A stretch of 64,000 nucleotides of DNA from Pseudomonas asgharzadehiana (GCF_019139815.1 NZ_CP077079.1:3596001-3660000), one strand, 5' to 3'. Shown: positions 1 to 9,736, numbered from the stretch's first letter. Notes: generated from the sequence alone by a model not told the origin. Numbers and translations: made by a program.

Positions 1-1
1 C

Positions 2-1186
2 GCCTCCGGGATGGCCGAAGACCTGATGATCACGCCGGGCATGTCCTCGTTGCTCGGCGCGCTGTTCTTTCTCGGCTACTTTTTCTTCCAGGTGCCGGGG
101 GCGATCTACGCGCAAAAGCGCAGCGTCAAAAAGCTGATTTTCGTCAGCCTGATCCTCTGGGGCAGCCTGGCCACCCTGACCGGCGTGGTGTCCAACGCCT
201 ACATGCTGATCGCCATTCGCTTCATGCTCGGGGTGGTCGAGGCGGCGGTGATGCCGGCGATGCTGGTGTACCTGTGCCACTGGTTCACCCGTGCCGAACG
301 TTCGCGCGCCAACACCTTCCTGATCCTCGGCAACCCGGTGACCATGCTGTGGATGTCGGTGGTGTCGGGCTACCTGGTGCAGCATTACAGCTGGCGCTGG
401 ATGTTTATCATCGAAGGTTTGCCGGCGGTGTTGTGGGCGTTTATCTGGTGGCGCCTGGCCGATGAGCGGCCAAAAGACGCCAAATGGCTGAGCGACGCCG
501 AGAAACAGTCACTGGAAACCGCCCTCGCCGCCGAACAGGTAGGCATCAAGGCAGTCAAGAACTATGGCGAAGCGTTCCGCTCGCCCAAGGTGATCATCCT
601 GGCCTTGCAATTTTTCTGCTGGAGCATCGGCGTGTACGGCTTTGTATTGTGGCTGCCGTCGATTCTCAAGGCCGGCTTGAAGATGGACATGGTCGAAGCC
701 GGCTGGCTCTCGGCGCTGCCTTACCTGGCGGCCGTGATCGGCATGCTGGTGGTGAGCTGGGGTTCGGACAAGCTGCAAAAGCGCAAACGCTTTGTGTGGC
801 CGCCGCTGCTGATCGCCTCGATTGCGTTCTACGCGTCCTACGTGCTCGGTGCAGAACATTTCTGGTGGTCCTACACCCTGCTGGTGATTGCCGGGGCGTG
901 CATGTACGCGCCTTATGGGCCGTTCTTCGCCATCGTGCCGGAAATCCTGCCGGCCAACGTCGCCGGTGGCGCCATGGCGCTGATCAACAGCATGGGCGCG
1001 CTCGGCTCGTTCGGCGGCTCGTACCTGGTGGGTTACCTCAACAGCAGCACCGGCTCACCCGGCGCTTCGTACCTGCTGATGAGCGGCGCGTTGATGCTGT
1101 CGGTGGTGCTGACGATGTTCCTCAAGCCCGGCGCCAGCGACCGCTCGCCGGCCCCCACTCTGGAGTTGAAGGTAAAGACCTCATGA
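2..1186 (+). CDS. kguT: MFS transporter, probable 2-ketogluconate permease KguT (5' partial)
   Basis: Inner-membrane major facilitator of the anion:cation symporter type, expected to import 2-ketogluconate. The reading frame is open from the first bases of the window, so the N-terminus, including the first membrane segment, lies upstream; 394 residues are seen. Many hydrophobic helices are visible, with the family-typical stretch around RFMLGVVEAAVMPAM and a central charged loop before the second six-helix half. Its stop overlaps the start of the reductase gene by 4 bases (ATGA), which indicates translational coupling. The substrate is inferred from the partner: in Pseudomonas, kguT directly precedes kguD in the kgu operon. 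Without that neighbour I would only call it an ACS-family transporter. Confidence 0.8.
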   Translation, partial: ASGMAEDLMITPGMSSLLGALFFLGYFFFQVPGAIYAQKRSVKKLIFVSLILWGSLATLTGVVSNAYMLIAIRFMLGVVEAAVMPAMLVYLCHWFTRAERSRANTFLILGNPVTMLWMSVVSGYLVQHYSWRWMFIIEGLPAVLWAFIWWRLADERPKDAKWLSDAEKQSLETALAAEQVGIKAVKNYGEAFRSPKVIILALQFFCWSIGVYGFVLWLPSILKAGLKMDMVEAGWLSALPYLAAVIGMLVVSWGSDKLQKRKRFVWPPLLIASIAFYASYVLGAEHFWWSYTLLVIAGACMYAPYGPFFAIVPEILPANVAGGAMALINSMGALGSFGGSYLVGYLNSSTGSPGASYLLMSGALMLSVVLTMFLKPGASDRSPAPTLELKVKTS

Positions 1187-2160
1187 AAAAGTCTGTGGTG
1201 TTGTACAAAACGCTCTCCGCGCCGCTGATGGCCCGCCTGCACGAACACGCCGAGGTCACGCTGATCGAGGCACTCGATGCCGGCGGCCTGGCCAAACTGC
1301 GCGACGCCCTGCCCGGCGCCCATGGTTTGTTGGGCGCCAGCCTGCGCCTGGATGCGCAATTACTTGACCTGGCGCCGCAGTTGGAAGCGGTGGCCAGCGT
1401 GTCCGTGGGCGTCGACAACTACGACATCGACTACCTGACCGGGCGCGGCATCCTGCTGAGCAATACCCCGGACGTGCTCACCGAAACCACCGCCGACACC
1501 GGTTTTGCGCTGATCCTGGCCACCGCTCGACGCGTGGTCGAGCTGGCCGACATGGTGCGCGCCGGCCAATGGAACAAGAACATCGGCCCGGCGCACTTCG
1601 GCAGCGATGTGCATGGCAAGACCCTGGGCATCATCGGCATGGGCCGCATCGGCGAAGCCCTGGCCCAGCGCGGGCACTTTGGCTTCGGCATGCCGGTGAT
1701 CTACCACAGCCATTCGCCCAAGCCACAGGTAGAACAACGCTTTGGCGCGCAGTACCGCAGCTTGCAGGCATTGCTTGAAGAAGCCGATTTTGTCTGCCTG
1801 ACCCTGCCGCTCACCGCTGAAACCGAGAAGCTGATTGGCGCCGAGGAATTCGCGCGGATGGGCCCGGAGACGATCTTTATCAATATCTCGCGCGGCAAAG
1901 TGGTGGATGAAGCCGCGCTGGTCGAGGCGTTGCAACACCGCGTAATTCGCGCAGCGGGGCTGGATGTGTTCGAGAAGGAACCGCTGGATCACGGCTCGCC
2001 GTTGCTGCGTTTGAACAACGTGGTGGCGACGCCGCATATCGGTTCGGCGACCCATGAGACCCGAGAGGCGATGGCCCGGTGCGCGGTGGATAATCTGCTG
2101 GCGGCGTTAGCCGGCGAAAAACCGAAAAACCTGGTGAACCTCGCAGCCTGGAAACCGTAA
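1183..2160 (+). CDS. kguD: 2-ketogluconate (6-phosphate) reductase KguD
   Basis: D-isomer 2-hydroxyacid dehydrogenase of 325 residues that reduces 2-keto-6-phosphogluconate to 6-phosphogluconate in the peripheral glucose pathway. The Rossmann motif GMGRIG lies at residues 152-157. The family catalytic triad is R237 (in NISRGK), E266 (in DVFEKEP) and H285 (in ATPHIGSATHE). The start is the ATG overlapping the stop of the upstream transporter; the same frame is open far upstream, but that part is only a shadow of kguT. In known Pseudomonas operons the order is kguE-kguK-kguT-kguD, so this is the operon end. A glyoxylate/hydroxypyruvate reductase role cannot be excluded from sequence alone, but the context favours KguD. 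Confidence 0.85.
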   Translation: MKKSVVLYKTLSAPLMARLHEHAEVTLIEALDAGGLAKLRDALPGAHGLLGASLRLDAQLLDLAPQLEAVASVSVGVDNYDIDYLTGRGILLSNTPDVLTETTADTGFALILATARRVVELADMVRAGQWNKNIGPAHFGSDVHGKTLGIIGMGRIGEALAQRGHFGFGMPVIYHSHSPKPQVEQRFGAQYRSLQALLEEADFVCLTLPLTAETEKLIGAEEFARMGPETIFINISRGKVVDEAALVEALQHRVIRAAGLDVFEKEPLDHGSPLLRLNNVVATPHIGSATHETREAMARCAVDNLLAALAGEKPKNLVNLAAWKP

Positions 2161-2178
2161 TACCTGAACCACCACAAT

Positions 2179-2202
2179 GTGGGAGGGGTTTGCCCCTCCC
2201 AC
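2179..2202. repeat. REP-like hairpin between convergent genes
   Basis: A perfect 10-bp inverted repeat (gtgggagggg / cccctcccac) with a 4-base loop tttg sits between the convergent kguD and the chemotaxis receptor gene. The sequence belongs to the same GTGGGAGG family as the hairpin at 62496-62523. It is likely a REP-type repeat that may also act as a transcription terminator in both directions. Confidence 0.7.
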
Positions 2203-2223
2203 CTTTGGCTGCATTGCAAAGGG

Positions 2224-3849
2224 TCAGATCACAAACCTGGCCACCATCGCATTCAAGTCCACCGCGAGGCGCGACAGCTCATGGCTGGCCGCGCTGGTCT
2301 GGTTGGCGCCCGCCGCCGACTGCGTGGCCAGGTCGCGGATGTTGACCAGGTTGCGGTCCACTTCGCGAGACACCTGGGCCTGTTCTTCCGAAGCGCTGGC
2401 GATCACCAGGTTGCGTTCGTTGATCAGGCTGATCGACTGGGTGATCTGCTCCAGCGCCACGCCAGCGGCGCGGGCCATTTCCAGGGTGTTCTGGGTGCGC
2501 TGGTTGCTCTGCTGCATCGATTGCACGGCTTCACCGGTGCCGTTCTGAATGCCGGCGACCATTTTTTCGATCTCCTGGGTCGACTGCGCGGTACGGTGGG
2601 CCAGGGCGCGTACTTCGTCCGCCACCACCGCGAAACCGCGTCCGGCCTCACCGGCGCGGGCCGCTTCGATGGCGGCGTTAAGGGCCAGCAGGTTGGTCTG
2701 CTCGGCAATCGCGCGGATCACATCCAGCACCTTGCCGATGTCACGACCTTGCGTGGCCAGGCCCTCGATCATCGCGGCGGTATTTTGCACATCCTGGGTC
2801 ATGGTCTGGATCGCGCCGACCGTTTCCACCACCCGATCACGGCCTTCGCGCGCCGCCAGGTTCGATTGGCCCGACGCCTCGGAGGTGGACACCGCATTGC
2901 GCGCCACTTCTTCCACCGCCGCGGTCATCTCGTTGACCGCCGTGGCGGCCTGGTCGATTTCATTGTTCTGCTGCTGCAAGCCTTTGGAGGCTTCTTCGGT
3001 GACCGCGCTCAGCTCTTCGGCGGCAGAGGCCAGTTGCGTGGCCGAACCGGCGATGTGCCGGATGGTCTGGCGCAGGTTGGCCTGCATCGCGGCCAAGGCA
3101 CCGATCAAGCGCGCGGGCTCATCCTTGCCATCATCTTCAATGACGTTGCTGAGGTTGCCGGCGGCGATAGTTTCAGCCACTGCCACCGCTTTGCGCAACG
3201 GCGTGACGATGCTGCGGGTCAGCAACCAGGCCAGCAACACGGTGAGCAACGCGGCAGCCACCGATACGATGATTACGCCGGTGATCGCGACGTCGTACCC
3301 ATGGCCGGCATCGGCGTCGGCTGCCTTGGCGCCGGCAGCGTTGATGGCGATCAGCTTGTTCAATTGCTCGCCCATCTGGTCGGTGCCTTCCTTAATGCGG
3401 CTGTTGATCAGCGCACGCATCTCATCGACCTTGCCTTGCCTGGACAGGGCGAGCATCTCACTCTGAGCCTTCAAATAGTTCTCCAGCGTGACGCCAAAGA
3501 CCTTGAACAGCGCCGCTTCTTCCGGCCCGGCAGGCAGCGCGGAGTACGCGGCCTGGGCGGTCTTCACCTTGTCAGTCAGCACGCCTATGCGGGTTTCAGC
3601 CTCCTGCAACCCGGCCGGTTCGCGGTTGACCAGTACGCGAAACGACAGGATGCGCATGCGCAGCACGTTCTCCATCATCGTGCCCAGGTTCGTCACGCTG
3701 GGCAGTTGGTTGGCGCTCATCGCCATCGACGCCTCGCGAATCAACGTCATGCGGTTGACCGCAAACACCCCCAGCACCACCACTAACAACGCAATAAATG
3801 CGAAACCGAGAGAAGCGCGCGGAGCAATATTCAGATGGCGAAGTGACAT
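2224..3849 (-). CDS. Methyl-accepting chemotaxis protein
   Basis: Transmembrane chemoreceptor of 541 residues. It has a first membrane helix at about residues 10-30, then a periplasmic ligand-binding region of about 160 residues that is predicted helical (four-helix-bundle type). A second membrane helix lies near residue 195, followed by a HAMP linker and a long cytoplasmic signalling coiled coil whose hairpin tip carries the highly conserved [19 protein letters not shown]. It signals to CheA/CheW. An upstream ATG would add 51 residues; I chose [12 protein letters not shown] because it places a normal membrane segment at the N-terminus. There are no che genes nearby, so it is an orphan receptor, and its ligand cannot be told from the sequence. 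Confidence 0.93.
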   Translation of the reverse strand: MSLRHLNIAPRASLGFAFIALLVVVLGVFAVNRMTLIREASMAMSANQLPSVTNLGTMMENVLRMRILSFRVLVNREPAGLQEAETRIGVLTDKVKTAQAAYSALPAGPEEAALFKVFGVTLENYLKAQSEMLALSRQGKVDEMRALINSRIKEGTDQMGEQLNKLIAINAAGAKAADADAGHGYDVAITGVIIVSVAAALLTVLLAWLLTRSIVTPLRKAVAVAETIAAGNLSNVIEDDGKDEPARLIGALAAMQANLRQTIRHIAGSATQLASAAEELSAVTEEASKGLQQQNNEIDQAATAVNEMTAAVEEVARNAVSTSEASGQSNLAAREGRDRVVETVGAIQTMTQDVQNTAAMIEGLATQGRDIGKVLDVIRAIAEQTNLLALNAAIEAARAGEAGRGFAVVADEVRALAHRTAQSTQEIEKMVAGIQNGTGEAVQSMQQSNQRTQNTLEMARAAGVALEQITQSISLINERNLVIASASEEQAQVSREVDRNLVNIRDLATQSAAGANQTSAASHELSRLAVDLNAMVARFVI

Positions 3850-4082
3850 AAGAGAATTCTCAAAAGTAATGTTTGCGTGCATCCCTGCCGCGAAACGATC
3901 AATCGGTGTCAACGCACCGCTCAGACCTTGGTCACCACTGTGATTGCTGATCGGTGGGCCTGTAAGAGCTATCGGCTGGCTCAGGGGTTTTATGCAGGGC
4001 ATTCATAAATATTTTTTTACACTTCTGACGATAGGCGGTTTCTGGCATCCTGCGCCTCCCTTTTCTGACCCGAGCCCTCACC

Positions 4083-5510
4083 TTGTCTGACGCTCAAGCC
4101 CCGCGCCCCCGCTATAAATCCGAGCTGATCTACGGCCTTGAAGACCGCCCGCACTTCAGCGCGGCGATCTTTGCCGCGTTGCAGCATGTGCTGGCCAGTT
4201 TCGTCGGGATCATCACGCCTACCCTGATTGTCGGCGGCGTACTTGGCCTGCAAAGCGAAGTGCCGTACCTGGTGAGCATGGCGCTGTTCGTGTCGGGGCT
4301 CGGCACCTTTGTGCAGGCGCGCAAGTTCGGCCCGATCGGCTCGGGATTGCTGTGCCTGCAGGGCACCAGTTTTTCGTTTATCAGCGTGATCCTCAGCGCC
4401 GGCTTCATGGTCAAGGCCCGGGGCGGCGGTACCGATGAGATCCTCTCGACGATATTCGGCATCTGCTTTTTCGCGGCGTTTATCGAAGTGGTGCTCAGCC
4501 AGTTCATTGGCAAGCTGCGCAAACTGATCACCCCGGTGGTGACCGGCACCATCATTACCCTGATGGGTTTGTCGCTGATCAAGGTAGCGGTCACCGACAT
4601 GGCCGGCGGCTTTGGCGCCAGCGACCTCGGCGCAGCCGGCAACATGGGCCTGGCGGGCCTGGTGCTGCTGACCATCGTGGTGCTCAACCGCTTCAACAAC
4701 CCGTTCCTGCGCCTGGGTTCGATCGTAATCGGCCTGACCCTGGGCTTTGTGGTGGCCTGGCTGTTGGGGCGCGTGGACCTGGCGGCATTGCCGCAGGTAC
4801 CGCTGATCAGCGTGCCGGTGCCGTTCAAGTACGGTTTTTCGTTCGACTGGGTGGCGTTTGTGCCGGTGGCGGTGATCTTCCTGATTTCACCCTTGGAAGC
4901 GGCCGGTGATCTGACCGCCAACTCGATGATTTCCCAACAGCCGGTCAAGGGCCCGTTGTACATCAAGCGCATCAAATCCGGGCTGCTGGCCGACGGCCTC
5001 AACTCGGCGATGGCCGCCACGTTCAACAGCCTGCCGATGGTGACCTTCGCCCAGAACAACGGCGTGATCCAGTTGACCGGCGTGGCCAGCCGCTATGTGG
5101 CGTACTTTATCGCCGGGCTCCTGGTGTTGCTGGGCCTGTTCCCGATGATCGGCGCGGTGCTGCAACTGATGCCCAAGCCGGTGCTGGGCGGCGCGACGCT
5201 GATCATGTTCGGCACGGTGGCCGTGGCCGGCATCAAGATCCTCGCCGAAGCCGGGCTGCACCGGCGCAATGTGCTGATTGTGGCGATTTCCCTTGGCATG
5301 GGCCTGGGCGTTGCCGCCGTGCCCGAAGTGCTGCGTGAATTGCCCAAGGCGCTGCACAACATCTTCGAGTCGCCGATCACCGTGGGCGCGTTCTGTGCAA
5401 TCTTGCTGAACATTTTCCTGCCGGAGGCGTTCATAGAGCTGGAGGAAGATGAATTTGATCCGGAGTCCTCTACCCTCAAAGTCATGCAAGACCCGGACGT
5501 CACGAAATAG
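4083..5510 (+). CDS. NCS2-family nucleobase (xanthine/uracil) permease
   Basis: Inner-membrane nucleobase:cation symporter-2 of 475 residues with about 12-14 hydrophobic segments. The family signature is visible as QNNGVIQLTG, and the preceding helix carries the conserved acidic stretch SPLEAAGDLTANS, which corresponds to substrate-binding residues in this family. It probably imports xanthine, uric acid or a related base. The start is a TTG giving MSDAQAPRPRYKSE; no ATG lies close, and the N-terminus fits close Pseudomonas relatives as I remember them. It ends with an acidic hydrophilic tail. The stop is followed after 13 bases by a lipoprotein gene, probably co-transcribed. Confidence 0.88.
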   Translation: MSDAQAPRPRYKSELIYGLEDRPHFSAAIFAALQHVLASFVGIITPTLIVGGVLGLQSEVPYLVSMALFVSGLGTFVQARKFGPIGSGLLCLQGTSFSFISVILSAGFMVKARGGGTDEILSTIFGICFFAAFIEVVLSQFIGKLRKLITPVVTGTIITLMGLSLIKVAVTDMAGGFGASDLGAAGNMGLAGLVLLTIVVLNRFNNPFLRLGSIVIGLTLGFVVAWLLGRVDLAALPQVPLISVPVPFKYGFSFDWVAFVPVAVIFLISPLEAAGDLTANSMISQQPVKGPLYIKRIKSGLLADGLNSAMAATFNSLPMVTFAQNNGVIQLTGVASRYVAYFIAGLLVLLGLFPMIGAVLQLMPKPVLGGATLIMFGTVAVAGIKILAEAGLHRRNVLIVAISLGMGLGVAAVPEVLRELPKALHNIFESPITVGAFCAILLNIFLPEAFIELEEDEFDPESSTLKVMQDPDVTK

Positions 5511-5523
5511 GAGCACCTTGTGT

Positions 5524-5985
5524 ATGCGCACGCTCATGGTTCTATCGCTGTTGCTGCTGACCTTGAGCAGCTGCGCGCTGTTCCCCAACCGTGACCCGGT
5601 CAACATCAACGTGGTCGGCATCGAGCCGCTGCAAAGCCAGGACCTGGAAGTGCGCTTCGCGGTGAAACTGCGGATACAGAACCCGAATGAAACGGCGATC
5701 GACTACAACGGCGTGGCTCTGGACCTGGAGGTCAACGGCCGGCCGTTGGCGGCGGGCGTGAGCGACCAGGCCGGAAGCATCCCGCGCTTTTCCGAGACCG
5801 TGCTGGTGGTACCGGTCAGCGTTTCGGCGTTTTCGGTGTTGCGCCAAACCCTGGGCCTGAGCCAGACCCAGAGCTTGAACAACCTGCCCTATGTGCTGCG
5901 GGGCAAACTGGCGGGCGGCCTGTTCGGCACGATGCGCTTTGTCGACCGTGGCACGTTGGACCTGCCGAACACTGCAACCTGGTGA
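5524..5985 (+). CDS. LEA14/WHy-domain lipoprotein
   Basis: Small predicted lipoprotein of 153 residues. The N-terminal signal ends in the lipobox LSSC (Cys at residue 17), so the mature protein is lipid-anchored. The rest is one LEA14-like (water stress and hypersensitive response) beta-sandwich domain, with the typical pattern NPNETAIDYNGVALDLEVNGRPLAAGVS. The exact role of these bacterial proteins is not known; they are usually tied to desiccation or envelope stress. The AGGAG ribosome site at 5510-5514 serves the ATG at 5524; an in-frame TTG at 5518 is an alternative start. It follows the permease gene closely on the same strand. Confidence 0.8.
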   Translation: MRTLMVLSLLLLTLSSCALFPNRDPVNINVVGIEPLQSQDLEVRFAVKLRIQNPNETAIDYNGVALDLEVNGRPLAAGVSDQAGSIPRFSETVLVVPVSVSAFSVLRQTLGLSQTQSLNNLPYVLRGKLAGGLFGTMRFVDRGTLDLPNTATW

Positions 5986-6034
5986 GCACCTTGTTCACAC
6001 TACGGCGAATGCTGCGCCTTTAGAGCGCGTGCGG

Positions 6035-6961
6035 TCAGTCAGTGATGAAGCGCACACCGGGCTTCTCGCGCTCGTCCACCACCAACTCAAACACATCCGG
6101 CCGGGCATAGTGGCCCACCACGTCGTAGTCATACCTGGCCCGTACCAGGTCATCGGTATTGATCCGCGCGGTCAGCAACCCCGCTTCCCCCAGCAGCGGC
6201 CCGGCGAGGATGTCGCCCATGGGCCCGACAATCACGCTGCCGCCGGCGATCAATGGGCGGTCTGAAGGCCAATTGGCAATCGCCAAACCCAACGCCTCGG
6301 GCGAGGCCTGTACCTGGCAGGCACTCACCACAAAACAGCGCCCCTCGTGGGCCACATGGCGCATGCTCACTTGCCACATTTCGCGCTCGTCCACGGTAGG
6401 TGCGCACCACACCTCGACGCCTTTGGCATACAGGGCGGTGCGCAGCAGCGGCATCATGTTTTCCCAGCACACGGCGCCGCCGATACGCCCCACCGCCGCG
6501 TCGATCACCGGCAAGGTGGAACCGTCGCCCTTGCCCCAGATCAGCCGCTCGGTGCCGGTAGGCATCAGTTTGCGGTGTTTGGCGACCAGGCCGCCCGCCG
6601 GCTCGAAATACAACACAGTGCAGTACAAGGTGCTGCCACTGCGCTCGATCACACCGAGCACCAGGCTGGCCCCGGTGCGCGCCGACAGGCCGGCCAACGC
6701 CTCGGTCTCGGTGCCCGGCACGTCGATGGCATTGGCGAAGTAACGGGCAAAGGCTTCACGGCCTTCCGGCAGGCGGTAGCCCAGCTGCGTGCCGAACGCT
6801 TCACCTTTGGGATAGCCGCCGAGCAACGCTTCAGGCATGACCACCAATTGCGCGCCACTGCGCTTGATGTCGTCCTCATAGCCGAGGATTTGCGCCAAGG
6901 TCTCAGCCTTGCCGCCCGGCAATGCGCCAATTTGCAACGCCGCCACAGTAGAAACAGGCAT
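6035..6961 (-). CDS. Nitrilase / carbon-nitrogen hydrolase
   Basis: Cytoplasmic enzyme of 308 residues from the nitrilase branch of the carbon-nitrogen hydrolase superfamily; it would convert an organic nitrile to the acid and ammonia. The catalytic triad is visible: E44 ([12 protein letters not shown]), K131 ([13 protein letters not shown]) and C165 ([12 protein letters not shown]). The WENMMPL context after the cysteine is typical of true nitrilases and not of amidases. The start is the ATG preceded by CGGAG. The gene diverges from a LysR-type regulator 82 bp away, which probably controls it. The physiological nitrile is unknown; plant-derived arylacetonitriles or indole-acetonitrile are possible but speculative. 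Confidence 0.88.
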   Translation of the reverse strand: MPVSTVAALQIGALPGGKAETLAQILGYEDDIKRSGAQLVVMPEALLGGYPKGEAFGTQLGYRLPEGREAFARYFANAIDVPGTETEALAGLSARTGASLVLGVIERSGSTLYCTVLYFEPAGGLVAKHRKLMPTGTERLIWGKGDGSTLPVIDAAVGRIGGAVCWENMMPLLRTALYAKGVEVWCAPTVDEREMWQVSMRHVAHEGRCFVVSACQVQASPEALGLAIANWPSDRPLIAGGSVIVGPMGDILAGPLLGEAGLLTARINTDDLVRARYDYDVVGHYARPDVFELVVDEREKPGVRFITD

Positions 6962-7043
6962 CACGATCACTCCGAGTAAGGGGGGTTGCCCATTCTCGCG
7001 CCAGCCCGGATCATGAATAAAGCCCACCTCAGTACTGAATGAT

Positions 7044-7973
7044 ATGAACCCAATGAATATCGCCCAGGTCGACCTGAACCTACTGAAAACCTTCGAAGCC
7101 CTGCATGACGAGTCCAGCGCCAGCCGCGCGGCAGTGCGCCTGGGCGTCACCCAATCGGCCATCAGCGCGGGCTTGCGACGTTTGCGCCAGGTGTATGGCG
7201 ACCCGTTGTTCGTGCGCACCGGCCGAGGCCTGGCGCCGACGTTGCGGGCCAATCAGTTGAAGCCGGTGATCAGTGAAGCGCTGGAGCGCTGCCGCCAGAG
7301 CCTGGCCATGGTCAACCCCGATCACCCGGATTATCAGGGGCGCTCCGTGGTGGTGGGGCTGTCCGATGATTTTGAAATTGCCTATGGCCGTCGGCTGATG
7401 CTCGAAATCGCACAGCGCTTGCCGAAACTGCGGGTGATTTTCCGCCAGACCCACAGCCAGATCGTGGCGGGCGCCCTGCTCGACCGCACGCTGGACCTGG
7501 CGATTACCGCCGGGGGCTTTGCACAGAGCCGCTTGAGTCGACAGGTGCTGGCCGAAGGCGATTACCGCTGCCTGGTAGACCCCGCCAGCCTGGCCCCGGA
7601 TCAGCACGGCATCAGCCTGCAAGAATTCGTCGCCCGCGAGCATGTACTGGTGTCATCCGGCGGTTTTATCGGGATTACCGACGAAGGTTTGGCGGCCCAA
7701 GGGCTGAGCCGGCAGGTGTGCGCCTCGACCAGCCATTTTGCCGCCCTGCCTTTTTTGCTCACGGGCAGCCAGGCAGTGGCGACCATTCCCGGGCACGCGG
7801 CGCTGGCCATCGCGCACATGACCGGCCTGCGTGTATTGGCTTGCCCGCTGGCGCTGCCGCGTTACCCGGTCGAGCTGGGTTGGCGCACCCAGGCCCAGTT
7901 GGACCCAATGTTGCTCAAAGTGCGCGAGGCGATTGTGGCGAGCTTTACTTCGCCGCCGCCATCAGTTTGTTGA
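7044..7973 (+). CDS. LysR-family transcriptional regulator, divergent from nitrilase
   Basis: LysR-type regulator of 309 residues. The N-terminal winged helix-turn-helix (about residues 8-65) shows the family pattern [23 protein letters not shown]...DPLFVR. A LysR substrate-binding domain follows from about residue 95. It is transcribed divergently from the nitrilase gene, and LysR proteins usually act on the intervening promoter, so a nitrile or its product is a likely co-inducer. An ATG 9 bases downstream ([12 protein letters not shown]) is an equally good start. Its 3' end overlaps the end of the small convergent gene at 7945-8199 by 29 bases. Confidence 0.9.
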   Translation: MNPMNIAQVDLNLLKTFEALHDESSASRAAVRLGVTQSAISAGLRRLRQVYGDPLFVRTGRGLAPTLRANQLKPVISEALERCRQSLAMVNPDHPDYQGRSVVVGLSDDFEIAYGRRLMLEIAQRLPKLRVIFRQTHSQIVAGALLDRTLDLAITAGGFAQSRLSRQVLAEGDYRCLVDPASLAPDQHGISLQEFVAREHVLVSSGGFIGITDEGLAAQGLSRQVCASTSHFAALPFLLTGSQAVATIPGHAALAIAHMTGLRVLACPLALPRYPVELGWRTQAQLDPMLLKVREAIVASFTSPPPSVC

Positions 7974-8199
7974 CTTCGCTGCGCACCATGTTGGAAAACT
8001 CCGGCGGCGACATGCCGTCGAGTTCAGCGCGAACCCATTCGGCCCACTTGCCCTTGCGCTTGGCGCGCTCACCGAACAACCGGGCAGCTTCGCCCTTGGC
8101 CTTGCCCAGGTTGGTTTGCCACAGGTCGTAGAGGCGCGACTTTTCATCTTCCAGCTCGGCGCGTTCGGCGAGGGTCTTGTTGGCGAGATTGAAGCTCAT
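7945..8199 (-). CDS. Conserved small protein of unknown function
   Basis: An 84-residue hydrophilic, lysine/arginine- and glutamate-rich protein with no signal peptide or membrane segment. Its composition and the pattern AERAELEDEKSRLYDLWQTN suggest a mostly alpha-helical protein with a short N-terminal coiled coil. I recognise it as a type widespread in Pseudomonas but know no function. The start chosen is the ATG of MSFNLANKT; a longer in-frame version is possible but adds poor sequence. The 3' end overlaps the LysR gene end by 29 bases on opposite strands. It diverges from the DUF883 gene. Confidence 0.7.
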   Translation of the reverse strand: MSFNLANKTLAERAELEDEKSRLYDLWQTNLGKAKGEAARLFGERAKRKGKWAEWVRAELDGMSPPEFSNMVRSEVNKLMAAAK

Positions 8200-8284
8200 G
8201 GTTGAATTACCTGCTGCACAAATAGGCGACATCTTACACTGTAGGTCGAAATTTCCAGATTCGGATTTGGCTCAAGGCCACGCT

Positions 8285-8312
8285 TGCGCAAAAAAACTGC
8301 AACTTTTGCGCA
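8285..8312. promoter_or_regulatory. Inverted repeat upstream of DUF883 gene
   Basis: Perfect 9-bp arms TGCGCAAAA / TTTTGCGCA separated by 10 bases, in the 164-bp gap between two divergent small genes and 51 bp before the DUF883 start. The spacing, about two helical turns centre to centre, fits a dimeric repressor site better than a terminator, and no T-run follows on either side. The binding protein is unknown. Confidence 0.45.
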
Positions 8313-8363
8313 CGCCCGATACTCCATTGTTCACTGCCACATTCACCCGCAAGGAGTCACACA

Positions 8364-8684
8364 ATGGCCCGCAAAACCGCTGCCCAAGCCGTCGAAGAAC
8401 AAATCAAGGATCAAGCCTTCAGCGAACTCACGGCGTTGATCGAAGAATCAGACAAATTGCTCAAGAGCAGTGCTTCCCTGGTCGGTGAAGAAGGCGAAAC
8501 CCTGCGCGAGCAGGTGGCGATCAAACTCAAGCAAGCCCTGGACTCGGTGTCCAATGTGCGCGAGCGCAGCAAGCCGGTGGTGGATGCCACCGAAACCTAT
8601 ATCGGCGGTCATCCGTGGCAGACGGTGGCGATTTCCGCAGGCTTCGGCCTGGTGGTCGGCTTGTTGCTGGGCCGCCGCAACTGA
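8364..8684 (+). CDS. DUF883 (ElaB/YqjD-like) membrane-anchored protein
   Basis: A 106-residue protein of the ElaB/YqjD family. The N-terminal two-thirds is charged and predicted to be an amphipathic helix. Near the C-terminus is GGHPWQTVAISAGFGLVVG, a single membrane anchor ending in the typical LLGRRN. In E. coli, members are inner-membrane proteins that bind ribosomes in stationary phase and protect membranes; that role is inferred here by family only. It has a clear AAGGAG ribosome site before the ATG. It stands alone on this strand, and the next gene is convergent. Confidence 0.88.
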   Translation: MARKTAAQAVEEQIKDQAFSELTALIEESDKLLKSSASLVGEEGETLREQVAIKLKQALDSVSNVRERSKPVVDATETYIGGHPWQTVAISAGFGLVVGLLLGRRN

Positions 8685-8701
8685 TTGACAGCGGTGGGGG
8701 C

Positions 8702-9736
8702 TCAGAGCGCCCAGTCGCGTAACTGCGCCAGCGCTTGCGCCTCCACCGTGATCCCCTCCTGCAACGACTTCGCCCGCGTGCGATGACGTCGATCCCCCGG
8801 CAAGCGCCGTAAACCCGCCGCATGCATCTGCCGCACCAGCTCCTGGCTGCGCTCGGCAAAGCTTTGCCCGGCGGTTTTGCTCGGGTCGATCACGATCAGC
8901 AACTGCCCGGTCCAGGGCGTACGCGCTCCCGGATGGTCGGCCCAGTTGAACTCGAAGGAAAAGTTGCCCCCGGTCAGGGCCGCCGCCAGCAACTCCACCA
9001 TCATCGACAACGCCGAACCCTTGTGGCCGCCGAACGGCAGCAACGCACCGCCCTCCAACACGGCTTTCGGGTCGGTGGTGGGTTGGCCGAGGCTGTCGAC
9101 GCCCATCCCCGGCGGCAACCGCTCGCCCTTGCGCGCGGCGATCTGCACGTCGCCATGGGCAATGGCGCTGGTGGCCAGGTCAAATACGATCGGTGCGCCA
9201 TCGGCACGCGGCGCGGCGAAGGCGATGGGGTTGGTCCCGAACAAGGGGCGGTCGGCGCCGTGGGGCACTACGCAGGTCATGCTATTGACCACGCTCAGCG
9301 CCACCAGCCCTTCTTCGGCGAAGGGTTCGACGTCGGGCCACAGGGCGGCAAAGTGATGGGAGTTATGAATGGCCAGCAGCGCAATGCCGGCGCTGCGTGC
9401 CTTTTCAATTAGCAGTGCCCGCGCCGCCGCCAATGCCGGTTGAGCAAAACCGTTGCATGCATCTACCCGCACGAAGCCCGATGCCACATCCGTGACAACC
9501 GGCGTGGCGTTGCCGTCAACCCAGCCGCTGGCCAGCGTGCTGAGGTAACCAGGAATGCGGAAGATGCCGTGGCTATGGGCGCCGTCGCGCTCGGCGCTGG
9601 CGCAATTGTGCGCCAGGATCGCCGCCGCCTCCGGGGATGTTCCGTGCTTTACAAACACCGCGTGCAGCAGTCCCACCAGTTCGTCGAAACCAATAAGCGC
9701 CGTTGCGTGGTCAATGAGGGAAGACTGGGCAGACAT
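8702..9736 (-). CDS. dpkA: Delta1-piperideine-2-carboxylate / pyrroline-2-carboxylate reductase DpkA
   Basis: NADPH-dependent reductase of 344 residues from the malate/lactate dehydrogenase-like (Ldh/YiaK) family. It reduces the cyclic imines formed from D-lysine and D-proline to L-pipecolate and L-proline. The highly characteristic stretches AERDGAHSHGIFRIPGY, AIHNSHHFAALWPDVEPFAEEG and LLPFGGHKGSALSMMVELL match what I remember of Pseudomonas DpkA. The start is the ATG after CGGAG (MSAQSSLIDH); an upstream in-frame ATG adds 25 unlikely residues. In Pseudomonas, dpkA often sits with D-amino-acid genes; here it stands alone beside a decayed toxin gene. Confidence 0.85.
   Translation of the reverse strand: MSAQSSLIDHATALIGFDELVGLLHAVFVKHGTSPEAAAILAHNCASAERDGAHSHGIFRIPGYLSTLASGWVDGNATPVVTDVASGFVRVDACNGFAQPALAAARALLIEKARSAGIALLAIHNSHHFAALWPDVEPFAEEGLVALSVVNSMTCVVPHGADRPLFGTNPIAFAAPRADGAPIVFDLATSAIAHGDVQIAARKGERLPPGMGVDSLGQPTTDPKAVLEGGALLPFGGHKGSALSMMVELLAAALTGGNFSFEFNWADHPGARTPWTGQLLIVIDPSKTAGQSFAERSQELVRQMHAAGLRRLPGDRRHRTRAKSLQEGITVEAQALAQLRDWAL

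Noticed and set aside
484..1182. N-terminal extension of the kguD frame to position 484
   Set aside because: This part overlaps kguT in another frame and is Arg-rich and domain-free. The real start overlaps the kguT stop as ATGA.
2179..3786. Plus-strand frame of 535 codons opposite the chemotaxis receptor gene
   Set aside because: Antisense shadow; the receptor on the minus strand has the full conserved signalling tip.
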